Positions 10,540 through 22,194 of a stretch of 64,000 bases of DNA are shown piece after piece. The notes beneath the pieces are model-generated. The model searched no databases, was not told the DNA's origin, and worked only from the letters and a program-made list of their open reading frames with translations. The DNA comes from Eustoma russellianum. Taxonomy: Eukaryota > Streptophyta > Magnoliopsida > Gentianales > Gentianaceae. Position numbers and translations under genes: made by a program. The stretch lies in the NCBI GenBank assembly GCA_036186865.1, contig AP025069.1, forward strand, positions 8,251,654 to 8,315,653, read 5' to 3'. Within the stretch, counting starts at the first letter, position 1; each line of letters starts with the position of its first letter.

Positions 10540-10725
10540 CCCACACGTGAATGCTGCTGCTTCTGTATAGTAGACTTGTTCAATGGCACGCTTTGCCTGA
10601 TATGGTGATTGCAGTGGCACAATGGTACACTATGTTTGGCACGCTGACTGCATTGGCACGATGGCACGCTGTCCTTGGCATGCTGACTTTGGCACGTTGG
10701 TTTCATGCTAGAGCTTGTGTCTTCC
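10540..10725. repeat. Degenerate minisatellite, TGGCACGCTG-type units
   Basis: In the 3' non-coding part of A the word TTGGCACGCTG (often followed by ACTGCA) recurs about eight times in 120-150 bases with variable spacing. The minus-strand ORF across it (10730-10533) is a by-product with repeated QRAKHSVPL-like words. Confidence 0.6.
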
Positions 10726-10746
10726 TCCAATCTTTTTGTTGCATCT

Positions 10747-12230
10747 TCAACAACCCCACAATCTTGACTTCAGGAATATGCTGTGTACTCCTAAAGCTGA
10801 AGTCATGTTGTGCAACCTTCTTGAGTCCAGAGCCTTCGTGAAAAGGTCAACCAGCGGGTACTGTGTTCTGATGGGCATAGGTTTCACCACTCCTTCCAAA
10901 TACTTGTCCCTAACAATATGACAGTCAATCTCTATATTCTTTATTCTTTCATGAAAAACAAGATTCTCTACTACATAGACTGCACTTTTGTTATCACAAA
11001 AAATTTCAATAGGCTGATCTTGGCTAACTCCCAAGTCCTTCATCAAATATAATATCCACTGAACTTCACAAGTGGCTAGTGCTAGGGCCCTCTATCTGCC
11101 TTAGATGATGACTTAGAAACAGTAGTTTGTTTCTTTGCTTTCCATGATATTAAGGCATATCCAACGAACATGTAGTAGCCTGTAACGGACCTCCTTGTCT
11201 CAACACAACCTCCCCAGTCAGAGTCCGCAAATGCCTTGAGCCTCAGGACTCCTCTACGAGAACCAATAATCCTTGACCAACCGTGCCTTTAATGTATCTC
11301 AAAAGTCTGTGTAGCATGAACATGCATCTCAGTAGGATTGACTAGAAACTGACTAAGTTGTTGTACAACAAATGATATATCAGGCCTAGTAATGGTGAGA
11401 TACAATAACTTGCCTATTAGCCTTCTATATCCAGATACATCCCCAGCTAAGGGAGAGTCATTGTGTGAAAGTTTAAGGTGTTGTTCCATAGGAGTACTGA
11501 CTGGCTTATCTCCCAGAAAATCAGCTTCTTCTCTTAGCTATACATCATGTTTTCTCTGGCCCATTGAAATCCCCCCCGTGACCTAGCAACCTCCAAACCT
11601 AGAAAGTATTTGAGAGATCCTAGATCTTTGATCTTGAATGTCTGATGTAATATGGCTTTGATAGAAATGATGGCATCTAGTAAATTACTTGCCACAATGA
11701 TATCATCCACATATATAAGAAGCATTGAAAAATCATTAGATGTCTGTCTCACAAACATTGTATAGTCATTTTTGGATTGATCATAACCTTGGCTGTGCAA
11801 AAAGCAGTAAGCTTAGCATTCCACTGCCTACTTGCTTGTTTGAGTCCATATAGTGATTTGTATAATCTACAAACAGTATGAGGGTGCACAGTAGAGTAGC
11901 GTTCTAGAACAATCATGTATATTTCCTGATCAAGGTCACCATGTAAGAAGGCATTGTTAATGTCCAGTTGATGCACATGAGACTGTTTGACTGCAGCTAC
12001 TGCCAGGAGCAACCTAACAATGGTCATTTTTGCAATAGGAGAGAAAGTCTCAGTATAATCAATCACAGGCTGCTGGGTATAGCCCTTTTCTACAAGCTAG
12101 GTCTTGTACCTCTCAATGCTACCATTTGACTTATGCTTCACTTTATAAACCCATTTACAGCCTATGGGAGTCTTGCCAAGGGGTAAAGTCACTAAAGACC
12201 AGGTATCGTTGGCTTATAAAGCATCCCATT
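10747..12230 (-). pseudogene. Element A reverse transcriptase and RNase H
   Basis: Broken RVT_2 plus RNase H. The piece at 12066-11749 has the first catalytic Asp in QLDINNAFLHGDL and then KSLYGLKQASRQW. The piece at 11800-11534 has YVDD at 11713-11702 and LKYFLGLEVARS. The piece at 11489-11289 has GYRRLIGKLLYLTITRPD, and 11046-10747 has FCDNKSA and FHERIKNIEIDCH of RNase H. The HIEIDCH Asp is preserved while the central RNase H region (about 11290-11050) is out of frame. Stops near 12120 and frame changes near 11800 and 11530 inactivate it. Confidence 0.9.
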
Positions 12231-13822
12231 CCTGTTGCATTGCCTCTTGCCAGTGAGTTGACATGGCAGACTGCTGATATGATGAAGGTTCCTGTTGCAA
12301 ACTGATACTAAGAGCATATGTTCTATAATTAGGAGCTAATGCATCAAATGTCATGCATGTCTCAATAGGATATGGAGTAGAACATGGAACAAGAAATAAT
12401 GGTGAAGAATGAGGTGAATGCAACGGATTACAATAATAATCATTCATATATCTTGGTGGATGTCTATGTCTATTAGAGTGTAAAGGAGCCTGTTTGGGTA
12501 GAATGATTTCTATAGTGCCTTGAGGATGGGAAATGTCATTTGGTGATGCACTATGTTTGGACTCATCAAAATTTAACACATTGTCAGTAGGTGCAGCAGA
12601 TCGTTCAACAGCTGATGTGTTTGGAGCCCCACACAGCTCATAGTTGGGTAGATGTTCTGAGATTGAATGATGACTTTCTGAGGCTGGAGAGTTAATAAAA
12701 GGAGGATTTGATACTGTGATATTCTGAGGATGGGGTGTGGTAGGTAATTGGATATTGGATGATGAATGCACATCAGAGGAGCAAGGTTGTGGCTTGGGGT
12801 CAGAAGAATAAGGAAAGCTACGCTCATGAAACTAAAAATCCATTGAGATGAAGACTTTTCTATTGGTTAAATTGAGTAGAATGTAGCCTTTTGTAGAGTG
12901 AGGAAGTTTAAGATAAATTGAAGAAATTGATCTTGGAGCAAATTTGGCCTTGTGAGGATTTGTATCTGAAGCACATGCTAGGCAACCAAATATCTTGAGA
13001 TTTTTATAATCAGGTTTGGTTCCATACAACATAGTATAAGGACAGGAATGTTTCAAGAGAGGAGTTGGTAGGATGTTAACCAAGTAGGTAGCGTATTGAA
13101 CACAAAACCCCCAGAAATCTATAGGTAAGCTGGCTTGAAACCTCAAAGCCATGGAAACTTTTAAGATGTGCTGGTGTTTTCTCTCAACCACCCGGTTTTG
13201 TTGTGAAGTATTTATACATGAAGTTTGATTAATGATGCCCTTTTTCATATAATAAGGGTCCATTTAAACTCTTTCTCATTGTCACTCCTCAAGATTTTTA
13301 TGTTGGTTTCAAACTGGGTGAATACAAACTCACAGAAAATCTGAGTGACAAGTCTAGCTTCTGACTTATTTTTGAACAAATAAATCCAAGTATAACGTGT
13401 GTAGTCATCAACAATCGTGAGGAATTATTTCTTTCTATACATGGTGGGGTGCCTATAATGCCCCCAGATATCAACATGAATCAACTGAAAAGGCTTAGAA
13501 GATACAGACTCAGACACTGGGAATGGACTTCTTTTCATTCTAGCTAGGGGCAAATTCTACAAACATAAGTTTTCTCATGAACTAGTACACAGCTATCAAT
13601 CTTTTGAGCTTCCTTCATCCTTGAGAGAGATGAATGCCCAAGCATGTAATGCCAAAGTAAGGATGGAGAATCAGACAAACCAACAAGGTTATTGACATAG
13701 ACAGAATTAGAAAGCTTAGTAAGAGGCACAACAGATTTGACAGTTCCATTCAGATAGTAGAGTCCATTTCTCTTTTCAGCTGAACCAATCATCCTCTTGG
13801 GCAACTGATCCTGGTCAAACAA
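12214..13822 (-). pseudogene. Element A integrase and linker to RT
   Basis: The GAG-pre-integrase zinc region is at 13822-13544 (WHYMLGHSS, then CRIC, an HHCC-type finger). Across 13543-13264 the core is readable only in mixed frames. The piece at 13263-12832 has the tail of the core, with RVVERKHQH carrying the third catalytic residue Glu, and the copia GTKPDYKNLKIFGCLA segment. From 12771 to 12214 a Ser/Pro-rich linker leads into RT. Integrase inserts the cDNA into chromosomal DNA and makes the 5-bp duplication seen at the ends of A. Confidence 0.85.
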
Positions 13823-15255
13823 GAGGCACCAAAAAAATTTACAGACAAAGCAGGATCAAGAGTGAGTTTACTGAGGGATAGTAAGTTAAAACTGAATTCA
13901 GGCACATAAAGGACATCATACACAGTTAGACAGGTGTTAATCATGACTGTGCCAATGTGAGTGGCAGACAGAGAAAAGTTATTTGGCAGGTTGATTAAGA
14001 CATTCTCAATGGGCTTATATGAATGAAACTGATTAAAAAAATGTGCAACATGATGTGTAGCTCCTGATTCAAGAATCCATATGTTATTATTATCCATGCA
14101 ATATGTACCTTTCATATTAGCAGCTTGGGCTGACATAACAACTCCTTGGACTCCAGTGCTGGGCACTATTGGCAGTTGGTTATCATCCTTCATGTTCAAC
14201 CAACTCAGTAGTTCATGTGTTTGTTCAAAAGTAAGCATAGAAGCTTGACAGGCTTTATCATTGTGATCATGCTGTTGACTCTCAAAGTCAGACTCAGCCA
14301 CCTCCACCATGTTAGTCTGATTCTTGAACTTAAAGTCACGAGGAAAACCATGCTTCTTAAAGCATCTATCCACCATATGCCCTATCATTCCACAATGAGT
14401 GCATTATGGCAATCTGGTTCCTTCTGGGAAAAATCTACCACTACCTCTCCTGTAACCGCCTGCTTGTCCTCCATAAACAAATACATTAGCATTCTCATCA
14501 ATCATCATTGCAGTGGGATTATTAGTAAACAAACCTTGTCTATTCATGTTGTTAACCTTTCTCTCATACTTAATTGCCATGGAGAAAACAGTGTTAATGT
14601 CTGGTAATGGAGTCATAACGAAAACCTGAGATTTAACTTGCTCATATTCTTCATTTAGTCCTTTAACAAACTTTATTACATAGTCACTTTGCACAAAGGC
14701 ATGCGTCCTTGCAGCCACATCACAAGTACAGCCAAGGCATACACATTTTGGTACTGGTCTAAGGGCCATCATCTCCTCCCAAACCACATTTAGTCTAGTA
14801 AAATAATCATTCACAGGGGATACTTCTTGCTTAATAACATAAAAACGTTCCAACAAATCAGACAACCTAAAAGGATCACCATTACCATATCTAAGTTTAA
14901 AATTGAACCTTACCTCATAAACAGTGTCATACCACATCACACTCTGTGTAATGGAAGGAGATACACAGTTCATGATCTTGGAATGAACTATGGAGTTAAC
15001 CTGTCTCCATGTCTGATACTGAGGATCATTTGGTCTCGGTGTAGGGATAGAACCGTTTATAAATCCAACTTTATTCTTGATTAGTAACGCTATTTCAAAA
15101 ATTCTGCTCCACAAATGATAGTTGTGTGGATTAAGTGGAGGTTGAGCAAGAATGATAGCATGACTATCATTCGGATGCAAATATAAAGGATTAGCCATAG
15201 AACTTTCTTGTCTTTGATGAACAGTATTCCTTGAATTGTTCTACGAAGATGCCAT
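13789..15255 (-). pseudogene. Element A gag and protease
   Basis: The probable original start is ATG at 15255-15253, followed after four codons by a TAG; an internal ATG at 15198 opens 264 residues. These begin with YLHPNDS and NYHLWSR (Retrotran_gag_3) and continue into UBN2-like gag. A TAA at about 14406-14404 falls just before the zinc knuckle CTHCGMIGHMVDRC. Protease follows with WILESGATHH: the catalytic Asp codon at 14070-14068 reads Glu. The ILDSGA motif is otherwise near-invariant in copia proteases, so this enzyme should be inactive. The D-to-E change is clear in the DNA (GAA). Confidence 0.9.
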
Positions 15256-15373
15256 ATCAGTAATGAAATTTCAATAACTCGAATGAGAGAGAGGATATAT
15301 AGATCAAAAATCAACCATAGCAACAAATATGAACAGACACGAAAAGAAATTCAAGAAGAGTTCCAAGGTGTAG

Positions 15374-15385
15374 GCTCTGATACCA
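15374..15385 (-). other. Primer binding site of element A
   Basis: On the minus strand it reads TGGTATCAGAGC, complementary to the 3' end of initiator-Met tRNA, and lies directly after the 5' LTR. Confidence 0.9.
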
Positions 15386-15608
15386 TGATAAAATCTTTGA
15401 ACTACATCAAGAATTTGTGTACGATCAAAGATCACGTCTACTAGAATGAATCATCAACACAATAGACAACAATCCAATGAATCAAAGTAAAGAAAAATTG
15501 AATTGTAAAATTGGCGCCAACAACTTGCACCAGAAAGAACACAAGGAGGAAGAAACCGTTTCTAGAAGAACTTTAATTTGATATTTCCAGAATTACTTTT
15601 CGTCTACA
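15386..15608 (-). repeat. 5' LTR of element A
   Basis: 223 bp, partner of 10141-10363, ending next to the primer site. Its outer end is followed by the CCCAA duplication. Confidence 0.9.
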
Positions 15609-15613
15609 CCCAA

Positions 15614-15750
15614 CGTTGTTCAGCAAATATTATCCTTAAAAGAAACGAAGAAATAAAACAAATACATCCAGGTATTACTTAAATAATTGCTATTGAAGCC
15701 TTGATCTTCATTCAAATGATATGACATTGAGAGAATTGGTCCAACTAAGT
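15614..15750. repeat. Non-coding repeat unit, copy 2, second part
   Basis: The continuation of 9788-10140 after element A. It resembles 5800-5925: GCTATT, then a GATC word, then ATATGACATT and AATTGG. It is cut again by element B. Confidence 0.55.
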
Positions 15751-16282
15751 TGAAACTATAGACAACATTGGCATTGAAGGTGCAAGTTATGGTCCAAGTA
15801 ATCATGCGGGTGAAGTTGCTCTTTCACGACCAATCAACGTGTGAAATCAACAAGTGAGAGGTTTAACTGACACGTGAGTACTGTGAACAAGCGCAAGATA
15901 GAGGAAATAGCAGTGCACCAGCAAAATCCGAAGAAGGTATTGTAGGTGTTGGTGCAGCGAAGTGAGGAAGAAGAAGAAAACCGCGGAAAGCTTAAAACAT
16001 AAGAGAAAAGACATTTTTCCCTTTAGTTAATAACTATCGAGGAAGTTAGTTACGGACCTTTATGTAATTTCACATCTTTCATTCTCTGTAAAAATTCTAA
16101 AGCTACGCTGCAATGTGGATGAATTCATTCTGACAGTTTGTAATTGAATCAAGAATTGTTTTTCCTCTCTAAAATTCTTATTTCACTCTTTGCCATTCTT
16201 TAAGTTCTTCATTCTCAATCGTAATTGTGATTTCTTGTTGAGTTGATTGCGTTCTTGTTCAATAGTTGTCTGAAAATTGTCA
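15751..16282 (+). repeat. 5' LTR of element B
   Basis: It starts TGAAACTATAGAC and ends ATTGTCA next to the primer site. It aligns with 20959-21482, but its last 12-14 bases (TCTGAAAATTGT) are missing from the right copy. Confidence 0.85.
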
Positions 16283-16294
16283 TGGTATCAGAGC
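16283..16294 (+). other. Primer binding site of element B
   Basis: TGGTATCAGAGC, the initiator-Met tRNA complement, directly follows the LTR. Confidence 0.92.
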
Positions 16295-16319
16295 GATTGT
16301 AGATGAATTTTGATAGTTC

Positions 16320-17622
16320 ATGAATAATAATAGTTATTTTCCTTCTTTCTCGAATCAAAATCCCATGGCCATTGATCCTTCAGAGGATCCATATTACATA
16401 AATCCTAGTGATAATACTTCTATAATCTTGGTTCAACCGTTGATAGATGGTAACAATTATCACGGATGGAGTAGATCAGTCAAGCAAGCACTTGAATCCA
16501 ATAACAAGATTGGATTTGTAGATAGCACTATTATGACATCTGCAGAAGGAGGAAGAAGATATAATGTGTGGATCAAAGCCAAAAACATGGTGGCTTCCTG
16601 GTTAGTGAATTCATTAATTCCTAGTATTGCTCAAAGTGTAGTGTGGTGGGATAATACTGTGGATATCTGGAATGACTTAAAATTCAGATATGGAAATGTA
16701 GATTCATTCAGATTGTCTGACTTACAAGAAGAACCCTATGGAATTAAGCAAGATAATGCTAGTGTCACCGAGTATTATACTAAGTTGAAGAGCATATGGG
16801 AGGAACTGTCTGTGTTGAAATCTATTCCTACTTGCACTTGTAAGAGATGTGTATGTAACCTTAGTAGTCTAATCAATAAGTTCATTGAAGATGATTGTGT
16901 GATTAAGTTTCTTAAGGGCCTTAATGAAGATCTTGAGGCAGTGAAGTCTCAAGTCCTGTTGACTAGTCCCCTACAAGATTTAAAGATTGTCTTTGCCATG
17001 GCAGTAAAACTTGAGAGGAAGTTGAAGTACTCAAATAGTCATAATCAATTTTCAAACAACCCCTCTTTGTATATAAATGTGAATGGAGGACCTAGGTTTG
17101 ATGCATATGTTAGCAAATTTATCTTGAGAAGTGAATGGTGGTTCATTTGTGCCTAGAATGGGAGGCAGGGGCTTCAGACCAAGATTTGGCCAGAACAATA
17201 CTAGACTACCTTTCTGCACCTATTGTAAGATTAATGGTCATAAAGTAAACAAATGTTATAAGAAACATGGATATCCACCAGGCTTCAAAACTAGACCATA
17301 GGTGAATCTTGTGAGTTTTGATGGTAGTGGTCAGAAGTTTGGAGAGCCTGGTAATCAGAAGGGTTTTAACCCGTACGCATGTTATGAGCCTGATGATCAT
17401 GATCAATGCTCACCTATGCCTCAATTGGGACTTGCTCTTAGCCAAGAGCAGTATGCACAGCTGGTGAATCTCTTGCAAGATCACAATGGCAAGAATGGAA
17501 GGAAGGAGATGGAGCAGACAGGGGTCAATACCAATACTCCTCATGCTGTAATGTTAGCTCAAATGGCTGCTAATTGTGGTAAGGCATCAAGAAACACTAT
17601 TTTTCTAAACTCAAATGTATGA
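16320..17622 (+). pseudogene. Element B gag
   Basis: Starts at ATG 16320, 25 bases past the primer site. The first 278 residues hold Retrotran_gag_3 (YYINPSDNTS, NYHGWSRS) and UBN2-like gag with the CTCKRCVC cysteine cluster. The frame shifts near 17140. The zinc knuckle CTYCKINGHKVNKC sits at 17215-17256 in the new frame, followed by a TAG at 17299-17301 and a Gln/Asn-rich tail to 17622. Gag packages element RNA. One frameshift and two stops make it non-functional. Confidence 0.88.
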
Positions 17623-18905
17623 ATTTTAGACTCTGGGCTAGTGACCATATTTGTTCTGGTTTGCATATTTGAATCCTTTCATCCTATCACCTCACTATCA
17701 GTAAAACTTCATGATAAATCCCTTGCTTGGCATAGTCAAAATAAATGAGGATCTAATATTGGTTGATGTTTTCCATGTGCCTTCGTTTGTCTTCAATTTG
17801 CTATCACTGAGCAAGCTGACTCAAACCAATAGCATCCATGTCTCCTTTAAATCAAATCTTTGTTTAATCTAGAATCTCGGGAACAAGAAGAAGATAGGTT
17901 CAGCTGAACTGTTTCAAGGTTTGTGCCATCTTCATGGCATTCATAAAGATCTAGAAGCAACTCATCCATAATTCTCTCCACCATTCAAATCTAAAGTTGT
18001 ACATGTGCAGCCTTCAGATGCCTTTCTGTGGCATTCTAGACTTGGCCACATGTCAACTTCAAGGATAAGAGAGGTATAGAAAGTCATTCTAATGTGATAG
18101 CCTCTGATGTAGTACAACAGTGTGAGATATGCCCCCTTGCTAAGCAAAAGAGATTAACATTCCTCATTTCCATTCTGTAGCTTCTGCACCTTTTCCCATG
18201 TACATATAGACATTTGGAGAATATATAAATAACAAAATATGTATAAACAACAATATTTCCTTACTGTTGTGGATGATTTTTCTAGATTTTATTGTGTCTA
18301 TTTGATTATGTCCAAGAGAGAAGCAAGAACCATTGTTCAAAGCTACTGCCAATATGCTAATGTGCAGTTTGATGCCAAAATTAAAATAATCAGAACAGCC
18401 AATAGGCAAGAGTTTAACATACCTAATTCTTTGCTTCACATGGCATATTACATCAGATCAGCTGCACACACACACCTCAAGAGAATGCCATTGTGGAAAG
18501 AAAACACCAATATATTCTTAAAGTAGCAGGGGCACGAAGGTTTGAATCTAGTCTTCCTTCAACCTATTAGGGTTTCTGTGAACAATACTCGGTATTTCTC
18601 ATAAACATCACTCCTTCTCCTATCTTGCATCAGAAAACTCCCTATGAGGTTCTATATAAACCCATGCCTGTCTATAATGATCTTAGGTTGTTTGGATGTC
18701 TAGCCTATAGGACTAACACCTAGTCTCACAAAGACAAATTTGCACCAAGAGCCAGAAGAAGCATATTCTTGGGCTTATCCCACACCACAAAAGGATATAT
18801 TCTTCAAGATCTTGAGACCAAAGACATATACATCTCAAGGGATGTTGTCTTCCATGAAAAGACCTTTCCCTTCTCCTTACACTCTTCAGCCCCAACACCA
18901 TCTTA
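17623..18905 (+). pseudogene. Element B protease and integrase remnant
   Basis: ILDSG of the protease is at 17623-17637, and the frame is lost immediately after (ILDSGLVT instead of the usual ILDSGATDH). VDVFHVPSFVFNLLSLSKL of the protease end follows in another frame. The GAG-pre-integrase finger is visible as WHSRLGH and CEICPLAKQKR near 18028-18155. The core at 18239-18526 has FLTVVDDFSRF, and KIIRTANRQEF where the second catalytic Asp-Asn should be (normally RTDN; here RTAN). The C-terminal region (LGLSHTTKGYIL) reaches 18905. Many stops. Confidence 0.8.
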
Positions 18906-19429
18906 AGAACATCCTTTAATAATTCCAGGTCAACCTTTTCTCCTTGTCTTCCTTCTGCTTATCTTCCCTCAGAACGCTTTCCTCCTGCAACACTTTTTCA
19001 GCCTTCATAGACACATGTTCATCTACAACTAAAATCTTCATCAACAACTATTTTGCCAGCCTCACCACCTCTTTCTTGTTCTCCCTCATCTTCACCATCA
19101 GCTTGCAGTCATTCTTCTGATCATTGTCCTATTGAAATCCCCACAAACACACCTTCACCAGCCATACTTCCTGGCACTATTACTGTTGAGTTGCCTATTG
19201 TTGCCAACAATACAAATGTATGAATAAAATAAGAGTCCTTACATACCCCCGCTCATCCTCAATGCATCAGACAACAACCTTCTTACCTCCAAGATTACCA
19301 ATGCCATCAAGTGTCAGGATCTCCTACTCACACAACTCTTCTCTCAATCCATAAATTCATTTCATATGCATCAATCGCTCCAAGGTATAAGGCATATGCA
19401 TTGAGTATTACAGATATGTAGAGTTAACA

Positions 19430-20900
19430 CTTATGCAGGGGTAGCTAGCTCACCTGACTGGCATGAGGCTATGACTAAGGAGCTGGAAGCCTTGGAAGCA
19501 AACTAGACCTTGGAACTAGTCTCACTATTACTAGCAAGAAGCCCATTGACTGAAGATGGGTTTACAAGATCAAGTTTAAACCAAATGGCACAGTTGAAAG
19601 ATACAAAGCCAGGTTGGTTGTCAAGGAATATACTCAACAATATGGCATTGACTATCATGACACCTTTTCCCTTGTAGCAAAGATGACTAAAGTCAGGGTC
19701 CTTCTGCATTAGCTGTAAGGCACAATTGGCCCATTCATCAGCTGGATGTCAACAATACCTTCTTACATGTTGATCTTCATGAAGAAATATATATGACATC
19801 ACCCCCTAGAGTTGTGATGTCTCAACTTGGTCTAATGTGCAAACTACAAAAATCTCTATATTGGTTAAAGTAGGCTAGAAGAGAGTGGAAAGCTACCCTT
19901 ACTGCATTCTTGACAGCTCAAGGCTTTTAGCAATCCAAATGTGAATAAACCTTATTTACAAAGAGAGCTGATTCTTCTTTGCTCATCCTCCTTGTTTATG
20001 TTGATGATATTATCATCACTTGTTTCGATGAAAATGCAATCCCTCAAATCAAACAGGCATTGCATTCGGAATTTAGAATCAAGTATTTGGGAAGCCTATA
20101 TATTTTCTTGGAATTAAGGTGGCTAAGGCTAAAAGGGGCATTTACATTTAGTCAAAGGAAGTATACCCTTGAACTACTAAAGCAAGCTGGTTTTCTGGAT
20201 GCAAAGCTAGCCAGGAGTCCTATGGAGACGGACACATGCCTGACTCATAATGATTCAGCCTTGTTGGGAGATGCTTCAGTTTGCAAGAGCTTAATAGTCA
20301 AACTTATATACTTAAGTATCATTAGACCAGACATTGCGTTTGCTATCCAACAACTTAGCCAATTTTTAAATTTTCCAACTAAGTGTCATCTCAAAGCAGC
20401 GCACAGATTTCTCAGGAACATAAAGGGCACAGTTGGACATGTATTGCTTTTCCTGTGAACTGGAGACTTAAGGCTAAAGTAGATGTAGATTAGGGGGCTA
20501 CAATGACACTAGGAGGTCAGTGACTGGATACTGTGTATTCCTTGGTGATTCTCTTGTGTCATGGAAAGCTAAGAAATAGGCCACGATTTCAAGATCTTCA
20601 GCTGAAGCTGAATGCAAGCCAATGGCAATGGTGACATGTGGGATTCAATGGATGCTTACTTGATGAAGGATCTTGGGTCAATTTATAGCACACCTGTTGA
20701 GTTATTTTGTGATTGCAAGAGTGACATTGACATTGCTGAAAATCCAGTGTTTCACGAGAGAACTAAGAATATTGAGATTGATTATCATGTGTCTAGAGAC
20801 AAGATGCAGGAAGGGATGCTTAAGTTGATGCCTGTCAAAAATGGGCTGCAGTTGGCGGAGTTTTTTTACCAAGACCGTGGATATAAAGATGTTGAGTGAG
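19430..20900 (+). pseudogene. Element B reverse transcriptase and RNase H
   Basis: The RVT_2 start is visible in mixed frames at 19460-19970 (words such as QLDVNNTF). The frame at 19979-20458 has YVDD at 19997-20008, then FSQRKYTLELLKQAGFL and a decayed KSLIVKLIYLSIIRPD. RNase H is present at 20612-20899 with ELFCDCKSDI, FHERTKNIEIDYH and LAEFF for the usual LADIFTK. The AEAEYR motif region near 20600 is damaged. The polypurine tract GAGGGGGGTGT (20948-20958) follows at once. Confidence 0.85.
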
Positions 20901-20958
20901 ATTACTTCTCTACTTGGTTTTCACAATATCTACACCAAGCCTAGCTTGAGGGGGGTGT

Positions 20959-21482
20959 TGAAACTATAGACGACATTGACATTAAAGGTGCAAGTTATGG
21001 TCTAAGTAATCATGTGGGCGATGTTGCATCTATCAAAACCAATCAACGTGTGAACTCAACAAGTGAGAGGTTTGACTGACACGTGGGAGCTGTGAACAAG
21101 CACAAGATGGAGGAAATAGCAGTGCACCAGCAAAATCCAGAGAAGGCATTACAGGTGTAAGGTGCAGCAAAGTGAGGAAGAAGAAGAAAACCGCCAAAAG
21201 TTTAAAACATAAGAGAAAAGACATTTTTGCCCATCAATTGATAACTATAGAGGAAGTTAGTTAGGGATCCCTATGTAATTTCACAGCTTTTATTCTCTAT
21301 AAAAACGCTAAAGCTGCGCTGCGATGTGGATGAATTCATTCAGACAGTTTCCAATTGAATTAAGAATTGTTTTTCCTCTCTGAAATTCTTATTTCTCTCT
21401 TCGCCATTCTTCATATTCTTCATTCTCAATGCGCAATAATGATTTCTTGTTGAGTTGATTGCTTTCTTGTTCAATAGTTGCA
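20959..21482 (+). repeat. 3' LTR of element B
   Basis: Begins TGAAACTATAGAC right after GAGGGGGGTGT and ends CAATAGTTGCA. It matches the left LTR along its length except for the short terminal deletion. Confidence 0.85.
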
Positions 21483-21491
21483 TATATAAGT

Positions 21492-22194
21492 TAGGACATT
21501 TCTTAATAATATTCAACTTTCATAATATATGCGTGTGTGTGTGTATGTATGTATAGTATATGTAAAATGGAATAATTTAATAACAAATTCAAGAAACAAG
21601 GAAGAAATTGAAACATAAACGAGAGATTTTCATAGAGAGAATTTGAGCAAAATCACTTCACATTGCATCAGGTCATTATGCATACCCAAAATCCATTTAT
21701 ACATTCAAATTGAGAGAGAAGAAAGAAATGTTTTGTTTTTCTATCCTTACTAACTGTCAGCATATAAGTAAAACATAAAGGGCAAAAATGACATTTCACA
21801 TGTTTAGATCCTTCTCCTCCCACCACTTCTTCTTCTCCGGCCAATCCTTCCTTCTCCGATATGATCGCACCCTGTAAACTTCGGAATTCCCACGTGACAC
21901 ATATCAAAAGCTTCCACATGGATTTCCAACTCGTCGTCTCATCATCCTAGCCATTAGTTCATTATTTCATCCAACGCTAGACACTCAATCGATGCTACTC
22001 TTTGTTGGATTGTGCTTCTTCTTGTTTTTCCTTCTTAACATCGATTGTAACAATATATGTATATATATTGTTCATATGTATATATAAAACATATGTGTGT
22101 ATGTGTGTTTGTATGTATAATATTATTAATAATACACTCTTCTCTCTCCTACCTCTCTGGGGCCACTAACTTTTTGATGGTTGAAGGGGCCACC
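21492..22194. other. No gene; repeat copy 2 continuation and TG/TA microsatellites
   Basis: The first bases seem to continue the repeat unit after element B (an AATATTCA word as at 5989). (TG)n lies near 21531-21553 and TATA/TGTG repeats near 22050-22125. The rest is unassigned until the LINE ORF1 fragment begins. Confidence 0.5.

Larger units (their letters stand above)
10141..15608 (-). mobile_element. Copia retrotransposon A, complete but inactive
   Basis: A 5,468-bp element in reverse orientation between perfect CCCAA duplications at 10136-10140 and 15609-15613. Two 223-bp LTRs (TGTAGACG...TTTTATCA on the minus strand) differ at about 15 positions by my count. The primer site is next to the right LTR. 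Pieces of gag, protease, integrase, RT and RNase H follow in copia order. About 380 bases without coding function separate the end of RNase H (10747) from the left LTR, an unusual spacing. Stops and frame breaks occur in all regions. Confidence 0.9.
15751..21486 (+). mobile_element. Copia retrotransposon B, inactive
   Basis: Two LTRs of about 525-535 bp flank a primer site, gag, remnants of protease, integrase, RT and RNase H, and a polypurine tract. The pentamer TAAGT occurs at 15746-15750 and at 21487-21491, a plausible target duplication if the right end lies at 21486. The alternative right end is the CA at 21482, which leaves four unexplained bases. Coding regions carry more stops than in A or C, so B looks old. 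Confidence 0.85.
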
